A stretch of 64,000 nt of DNA from Reclinomonas americana ATCC 50394 (taxonomy: Eukaryota; Jakobida; Jakobea; Jakobida), in contig PS015061.1 of the NCBI GenBank assembly GCA_048213135.1, forward strand, positions 302,628 through 366,627, given 5' to 3'. The notes beneath the pieces were generated by a model. That model was given only the letters and a program-made list of their open reading frames with translations, had not been told where the DNA came from and searched no databases. Each line of letters opens with the position of its first letter. The stretch's first letter is position 1. Both the position numbers and the translations under genes were made by a program. Positions 57,570 through 64,000 of this stretch are shown here, one piece after another.

Positions 57570-60157
57570 TCAATAACCACGATCGACGTCGACCACATGT
57601 TTCAACGCTTGCACACCGTGCTCACGCCATGTTCTTCTTGTCTGCAGAATGATACGTGCCCCGCTGGCCTCCTCGGCATTGCCAGAAACGTGCGGCGTTA
57701 TACGGACGCGGGGATGCAGCCAGAGCGGCGAAGCGTCGGGCAGCGGTTCGCGACGTGTCACGTCGAGCGTGGCGCGACTGAGATGACCGCTGTCCAGTGC
57801 TGCCAGCAGATCCTCCTCTACCACGTGCTCGCCTCGCGATGGGTTCACCAGTGCGGCGCCCCGAGGCAGGCACGACAGCAGCCGGCTATCGATGATGTTC
57901 CGCGTCTCGTCGGTGAGCGCCAGCAGGTTGACGAGGACCTCGCACTGCGGCAGAAACTCGTTCTCCAACGCTTCGCGACCGGCATACACCGGGTACTCGG
58001 GTGCATCATCACCGTCGCCGTCTTCGGATCGACCTCTTCTCCAGGCCACCACACGGAAACCGAAGTGCGCCAGATGCTGGGCAGTGAAGGTGCCGAAGCT
58101 GCCGGTGCCCATGATGCCTACCGTCACGTCGGGGACGTCGCGCATCGGTAACCTTGCATCCCACACCTGCACAAATGTTGCATGAGAGAAAGGGAAGGGA
58201 GACACGGAGAGCGCCACAAAGGAGGCACCTTGTTGCGCTGCTGCTCCATGAAATCCTCAGTGCGTTTGACAATGTTGAGCACGGCCGTCAGCACCCAGTC
58301 GGCCATACGCCGCTGAGCGGCCGGATCCACCAGTTTCACAATGGGCAGATGCCGTGGCACCTGCTCCTTGTTGCGCATGAGGAAGTCGACGCCGGCACCG
58401 AGCCACGTGATCAATCCCACCGACGGACATTGTTCCGAGGTGAAGGGCAACGGACCCCACGCGATCGCCGTGTCTACCTGCGCCAGCACCTGCGCGTCGT
58501 CCTTGACCAGGTCCCATTCGTACACTGGAATGCCGGTCTTGGATGCCTGGGAGAGACGTGATGAATGCACAGCGATGGTGACGCACGCATGCATGCATGG
58601 CAAGGAAGCAAACCTCGGCGCGAATGGCAGCCAGGAAGCGTCGATACCAGGGCACGAGAGAGGGTTCTTGCACAGTCGGGCACCACAACATGGCACCGCA
58701 ATCGCCACTCGGCGACGATGGTGATGGTGATGAAGGTAATGGCTCAGTGCTGCTCATGATGGATACGCGATTGCGTTGTTGCTCCTCAGCGATGCGTCGA
58801 ATCACACGAGTGAGACGTGAACAAGCCTACAAGACGCAGAGGGATCAGCGCGCCTGCGTGTGCAACCAGAAAGGGACAACTGCGAAGAAAGGACCTCACG
58901 AAGAACGTCGGCCTCCAACACGAGACCGATGCGGACGTGGCCCTTGGCGGACTCGCCGAACGAGTCCGTCGGCAGCAGCGACACGTGCTCCTCCTCGAGA
59001 ACGCGGCTGGCGAACTCGGCCGACGTCACACCGAGTGGCGTGACGTTGATGAGCACAAACATGCCACCGTCGGGGCACACCAGGTCGACCAGCGGAGCCA
59101 GTGGCGACAACGCCTGCAGCACCACATCGCGTCGCTCCTGGTACTTGGCGCGCAGGAAGTTCGGATAGGCCGGTGAGCAGTCACGCAGCGCCGTCAGTGC
59201 ACCGACTTGGGCGAATGGAACCATGCCAAACAGCATCGCCTCGGCGTGAATAGACATGGCCTCGATCAGGCGCTCCGGTCCCACGGCCCAGCCCACACGC
59301 CAGCCCGCCATGCCCAGCGATTTGGAGATGCTGCCGAGAACCACAGTGCGGTCGCGCATGGCCTCGACCTGCGCCGGCGACACATGTTGCTTCCCGTCAA
59401 AGATAACGTCGGCGTACACCTCGTCACTGATGCACCACCAGTCGCGTCGCACGCACAGCTCGGTCAGCTGCTGCACAAACTCCGCGCTGGCTACGGCGCC
59501 GGTCGGATTGTGTGGCGAGTTCAGCAGCACCGCTCGCACTCGCTGTCCGCGCTGAGTATGCTCGTCGGCCGCCGCCTCCATGGCCGCAGCGTCAAAGACA
59601 AACGGTCGCGGCGATCCCGCACGAGCTCGCATCGACACTGGCAGGTAGACGCCGCCAGTGGAGGCGACCGTGGACGGGTAGGTGGCGTACGAGGGCTCCG
59701 GCACCAGCACACCATCGCCCTGATCGACCAGGCATCGCAGAATGGTGAAGAGTGCCGACTGACCGCCTGGCGTGATGATCACGTTCGAGGCAGTCACCTG
59801 TGCATGCATGCATGCGTGAGTGAGTGAGTGTGAGAGAGAAGCGGGAGGAGAGAGGCGATCGCTCACCGCATGACCGGTCATGCGTGCATGTCTCTGAGCG
59901 ATCAACACGCGCAGATCGTGATGGCCCGACGCGTCTGTGTACCCGTGCCACTTGCTCTCCTGTGCCGCCGATGCGGTGGCCGCAATGGCCTCGGCCGGCA
60001 GCGGCTGATCGGGCTGACCAATCGACAGCACAATCATGCGATCGGCGCTCACTTGCCCCGACGCCACCATCACTTGGGCGCGATGATGCATGGCCCACGG
60101 ATCGCCAGCATGCAGCCGTGTGTCGAGGAGTCGCCGAGCGACCTGACCCAGTCGCAT
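57570..60157 (-). CDS. Fused AruH-type transaminase / GhrA-type 2-ketoacid reductase
   Basis: Five exons (60157-59867, 59797-58895, 58826-58614, 58546-58229, 58166-57570) total 2322 nt, or 773 aa. Residues 1-418 form a fold-type I PLP aminotransferase: IITPGGQSALF, LLNSPHNPTGAV, ISDEVYADVIFDG, the PLP-lysine motif SISKSLGMAGWRVGWAVGP, and FGESAKGHVRIGLVLEADVL. The match is best to bacterial arginine:pyruvate transaminase AruH. A Ser/Pro linker (about 422-443) follows. The rest matches glyoxylate/hydroxypyruvate reductase GhrA: LGAGVDFLMRNKEQ, Rossmann GIMGTGSFG, WRRGRS suggesting NADPH, catalytic Arg in NPSRGEHVVEEDLLAAL, Glu in RREPLP, His in RITPHVSG, and end DVDRGY. A plausible role is transamination followed by reduction of the keto product. 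Alternative: two genes, with the second starting at the in-frame ATG at 58757. Confidence 0.85.
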
Positions 60158-60371
60158 GATGGCGACGAAGGAAGAATGATTTGGCCGACGGATTTAGATG
60201 GTTGGTTTGGTTTTTTGGGTTTGGGTTTATAGCATTTCATTCATGACTCGCACGCGAGACGGTCATGCATGTGCACGCACACAGACAGGGAGAACGGGGA
60301 AAATATAGGGAACGGAATAAGAGCACTAACAAGAGGAAAAAAAGAAAAAAAAGTCACACTATTCGCTGTTT

Positions 60372-63043
60372 CTAGTCGGACTCGGTGGTCGGCGCCTTCT
60401 TCTCGCCAGCCGCGGCCGCGTCACCGTTTCCATTGTTGTTGTTGTTACGTGGCTGAGGACGTGGCTTCCTTGGGCCGTAACGCTGCTGCTGCTGCTGCTG
60501 CTGCTGGTCGGCATTGTCACCGCCCTGCGCGCCAGACGACTGGCCGTAGCGGCGCGGACGCTGCTGTCGGTTGTCGGAGCCACCCTGAGCCTGTGCACCA
60601 CCCTCCTGACTGCCACCACGGCGACCGCGTCCAGAGCGATCGACGCGAGAGTCCTGCAGGTACTGCTTGTGGTCCTCCTCCGACATGTTGCGGAGCTTCT
60701 CCACGTACTGCTTGACGTACTCGGCGTGCGCCGGATCCTTCTCCACCTTGTTCATCTCGCCTGCGTGTGTACGTGCATGCATGCGTGAGCAATGTGGTTG
60801 AGGGAGAGAGGCGTGCAGCACGGCGCGGGGAGACGAAACTGAGCATCTCGTCGGCGACACCAAACTCGCGCGTACGAGCCGCACGACGGGCAACCACAGC
60901 GTATGCCTCGGCGGGCACAGCTGCATTGTTCTCGCGCAGTGACTTCAAAAGCTATACCCAAATACCATGTGAATCACCGGCAGAGACGGTTTCGATGTGA
61001 GAGAGTGTGCGCGCAAGACGCAACAGCCGAGGCGACATTCAAGCGACGCGAGCGAATGTGGCAGTTGGTCAACTCCACGTACGTGCGATCGTTCGGCGTC
61101 ACTCCACGCTCCGGCAGCATGTTGTACAGGTTCACAGCCGAGTCGGGCTGCGCACATGTCACAGTCAACAACCCGGCAACCAAGCACGACTTGTGACGCT
61201 AAAAAAAACTGCACGCAACATTCCGGCTGCACGAGGCAATTGCCGAGTTGTAGCTCTCAATGTCGGCCTTGACGCCCAACTCGGCGTCCGAGGCCAGAAT
61301 GGACAGTGCCAGCTCAGAATCGCTGGTCTCCGCCGCCGCCTGCAACAGTGCGTTGAAGGCGTCCAACGAGATCAAGCCATCCTATGCACACCATCCCCAC
61401 ACCACACAGTCAGCACTTGCCATGGACTTAGTTCTCCACCAGCGGCCAGCTCACCTTGGCGACGTGGCGCAGCGCAGTGAGCGCGTACTCGACGCTCTCA
61501 CGATCGCGACCGATTCCACGCACAATCTTGCGCAGGGTTCCGTCCGACACGCGGTAGTCTGCGAGCGGCGAGCGTGAGACGGCAACACCACCAACAACAT
61601 CACAATCACAATCACAATGACGCACTGAAGCGGGACATCTCGCCCAGGATGCGGAAAGCAGCCTCGCTGTTGCGACCCTGACCGCAGGCACCGGCCAGCG
61701 CGTCGTACAGGTGCAAGCTCGGCGTGAAACCAGCGCGCTCCACCAACTGCCAGCACTGTGTTTCCACCACACGAGGTCAGCATCGCACCCAATGACATTC
61801 TCTCCTCCCCTCCCTTCGAGCACGTGACGAACCGCCTCGGCCAGATCGACGCGTCCGCGTCTCCAGGCCACATTCAGTGCGTGCAACAGAGAGCCCTCGT
61901 CGATGGTCGCCGACTGGAAGGCAGCGTGAATGGCCTGCACAGAAGGCATGAGCAAGAGAAAGAGAAGTGCTCCCACTCATGTGCGCGCACCGTCAACACC
62001 GTGTTGAGCAGAACGGGGTCGCCAGTGGTGAGCGCACGGGTCAACAGATCGCGATACAACTGCTGCGGAATTTGTACTTGCTGCCCAATGGCACTGAGCA
62101 GCAGCCGGTTGGCGTCGGCCGAGCGACCGAGCTTGCTCAGCGCCAAGCACTTGACCACATACGTATGCGCCGTCGGCACCAGGCCCGGCACCTGCTCCAT
62201 CTCCTTGTAGGTGCGCACCACCGACTCAAAGTCACCAGCCCGCGAGTACGCATCCATGAGGTTGTTGAAGGTCCACACATTCGGCTGCATCTGTCGCCGC
62301 TCAATCTCCTTGAACGCATCGACAGCCGTGTCCACAGACTCGGCCGACGCCGCCAGTCCAATCACGTTGGTCAGCGCATGCACGTTGAGGTTGATCGAGG
62401 CATCGGACTTGGAGTCGTGATACATCTTCAGGCCCTCGTCCATGTAGCGACGCGCTTGCCGGAACGCCTGCGTCGATGCCGACAGGATTCTTGCGTCGGC
62501 CTGCACTCCACTGTTGCGGAAGCGCATCGCTGCCTCGGCCGCCTGTAAATGCAAGATGCGATCGCGGTGTGAGGAGGCGGAGAGAAAGAGCAAGAGATTC
62601 TCCTCCACATAAAAAAACACGCAACAAGACGGTACTTGCGATCCTGCAGCAGCTTGCTGATCTCCTCAAAGGCCACTCGACGCGTCTGATCGACATCCTC
62701 TGTGCATGCGCGCGCGTGTGTGAGAAGAGACAGGTGCAGGTGTGCATGTGCATGTCTACACAAGCCCCACTTCGCGTTCTTCCTCCCACGCGCACGACAG
62801 GAGGGAGGGAGGGCGCGAGAGCAAGAGAGAGCAACAGGGGTGCAGGGAGACGCAACTGCGACCAGAGCTGCCGGGGGCTTCCTCACTCCGCGCAGTCATC
62901 GACCGCGATGCCGAGGTGGCCATGCCGCACAGCGCCACCGTGGCGCCTGTTGTCGCCCACGGATTGCGCGCAAACAGCAGCAGCGACGACGAGGCCGCCC
63001 GCTGCGGCTGACGCAGCACCAGTGCGCCCAGAGAACGCAACAT
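60372..63043 (-). CDS. Pentatricopeptide-repeat protein with RGG/Gln-rich tail
   Basis: The start at 63043 (MLRSLGALVLRQPQRAASSS) gives an Arg/Ser-rich presequence typical of mitochondrial import. About nine exons encode helical pairs of PPR type. Examples are NVHALTNVIGLAASAESVDT, PNVWTFNNLMDAYSRAGDFE, PTAHTYVVKCLALSKLGRSA, TPSLHLYDALAGACGQGRNS, ISLDAFNALLQAAAETSDSE, KADIESYNSAIASCSRN and TPNDRTYVELTNCHIRSRRL. PPR proteins bind organellar RNA. The C-terminal exon adds a charged helix (KDPAHAEYVKQYVEKLRNMS) and a disordered RNA-binding-like tail with RGRRGG, a Gln run (60480-60505) and an Asn run. The stop is at 60372. Introns at 61219 and 62850-62855 begin GTTGCGT. The target RNA is unknown; a role in mitochondrial translation or mRNA stability is inference from the family. 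Confidence 0.8.
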
Positions 63044-63395
63044 TGTGTTGTGGGACAGTTAACTAGTTTGAGGCAGTGAGTCATGCTTGGTTTGTCGAAC
63101 GTCGCGGCGAGGAAGAGAAGCACGGCGGGAGGCTACGCAGCTGATGCCGACACAAGTAAGAGAGACAGGAGAAGAGTACGTGGTCTGCGCATGGAATCGC
63201 CCAACGTGGGACATTTCTGAACAAACTTCGCACTCTCTCTCTTTCTCTCCAGCGCCAGATCACTTGCAGTTGCATGACTGCGCATTGCGCTCACACGTCG
63301 ATCCGTACGCTGCACAGAACAGCACCCTACTCGCTTCTCTTCCCTCTTCTTCTCGCGGAAACTTCGCGGGACTTGTGCTCAATTTCGTTCTTTCG
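63044..63395. promoter_or_regulatory. Divergent promoter region, PPR protein / SNARE
   Basis: About 350 bp separate divergent start codons. Short CT-rich patches are present near the plus-strand gene (63230-63250, 63335-63355). No gene is seen. Confidence 0.4.
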
Positions 63396-64000
63396 ATGAG
63401 TCGCGGCGGCGAGGAACGCGCCTCGCTGATCAACTCGGCTCACAACGAGCTATTCGAGCAGTACTCTGGCGACTTTAACGAAACACGCGATCAGCTCGAT
63501 GAGGTGCTCAAGAGCATGCGTTCAATGCCTGCCGTCGGTGCGCTCACCACGTGTAACAAACACGCTGTTAGTTGACAACTCTCACACTCACTCGCCCAAC
63601 GCAGACGATCGACGAAGAGCGCTGCAAAAGATCGACAAGCTCGTCGAAGAGTGCGAGGATCTCGTTGCGTCTCTTTTCTCTCTCGTGTGGATGTTCGCGC
63701 GCGCGCTTCTGATCACCACACCTCGACAGCTGTCAAACATGATGCTGGCGGTGCGGAGTCACCCAGTGACGGAGCGTGGACCAATGGGCCAGCGAGTGGC
63801 CATGCATCGCAAGGAGCTGACTGCGCGATTGGACGAGGCGCAACGGCAGCGATCGTCGCGAGCGGCGTTGATGGGCGAGGGTGTGCGTGGAGGAACGAAT
63901 GGCGGTGGCGATGAGGAGCGTGGCAATGCGCGAGATGTGCGAGTGCGACTGCAGCAGCAGAGACGACTGGTGGAGCAGTCGGGGCAAACGCTCGATGAGA
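63396..64000 (+). CDS. VTI1-like Qb-SNARE, N-terminal part (runs off window)
   Basis: Exons 63396-63537, 63605-63663 and 63730 onward are in frame, and the gene continues past the end of the window. The protein starts MSRGGEERASLINSAHNELF, then EQYSGDFNETRDQLDEVLKS, KIDKLVEECEDLLSNMMLAV, RSHPVTERGPMGQRVAMHRK and ELTARLDEAQRQRSSRAALM. It continues through a Gly-rich segment to RVRLQQQRRLVEQSGQTLDE at the window edge. The order of helices matches the VTI1 N-terminal three-helix domain (EQLEEAKELLEQM, REIPPQSRGMYSNRMRSYKQ) followed by the start of the SNARE segment (LLDNTERLERSSRRLE). VTI1 proteins mediate Golgi-endosome-lysosome fusion. The SNARE motif and membrane anchor lie outside the window, so the assignment is moderate. 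The second intron begins GTTGCGT (63664). Confidence 0.65.

Overview
This is a nuclear contig from an intron-rich eukaryote, very probably a single-celled protist. Most genes are split by short introns of about 60-100 nt ending in AG. One eukaryotic tRNA-Ser is present, and the recognisable proteins are core eukaryotic ones. CCDC93 (Commander complex) and LRRC45 (centriole/basal body linker) suggest a lineage that kept cilia and endosomal recycling. I cannot name the organism. Introns and spacers are full of microsatellites, and all five N-gaps sit inside such repeats.

Layout. 0-5 kb: tRNA-Ser(GCT); RPT2, a 26S proteasome ATPase (-); a Q/S-rich coiled-coil protein (-). 5-11 kb: an unrecognised Arg/Lys-rich protein (+) converging on a low-complexity protein with an acylation-type N-terminus (-). 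11-17 kb: a YAK1-type DYRK kinase (-). 17-22 kb: an intronless, bacterial-looking NmrA-like SDR (-), then the lysosomal MFS protein MFSD1 (-), divergent from the PP2A catalytic subunit (+, 22-24 kb). 24-29 kb: LRRC45 (+), proteasome beta subunit PSMB2 (-), a multi-pass membrane protein (-). 29.5-34 kb: a single-pass membrane protein with a long Ala/Glu/Lys tail (+), CCDC93 (-), an 89-residue membrane protein (+). 34-44 kb: pecanex (-), divergent from CLEC16A (+). 44-50 kb: a large helical protein of unknown family (-), divergent from OSTC (+). 51-57 kb: a small coiled-coil protein (+) and a WD40-repeat protein (+). 57-60 kb: mitochondrial ribosomal protein mL40 (-) and a fused aminotransferase/2-hydroxyacid dehydrogenase (-). 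60-64 kb: a PPR protein (-) and a partial VTI1-like SNARE (+).

Functional themes are proteolysis (RPT2, PSMB2), endolysosomal traffic (MFSD1, CCDC93, CLEC16A, VTI1-like SNARE), ER glycosylation (OSTC), mitochondrial gene expression (mL40, PPR) and phosphorylation signalling (YAK1, PP2A). The genes are packed head-to-head or tail-to-tail with short spacers, not arranged as a functional cluster.

Two observations stand out. First, a recurring non-canonical 5' splice site, GTTGCGT, is used at about twenty introns. Many of these are fixed by protein homology and by exon sums that divide by three. Second, an AruH-type transaminase is joined in frame to a GhrA-type 2-ketoacid reductase as one predicted 773-residue enzyme, apparently of bacterial ancestry.
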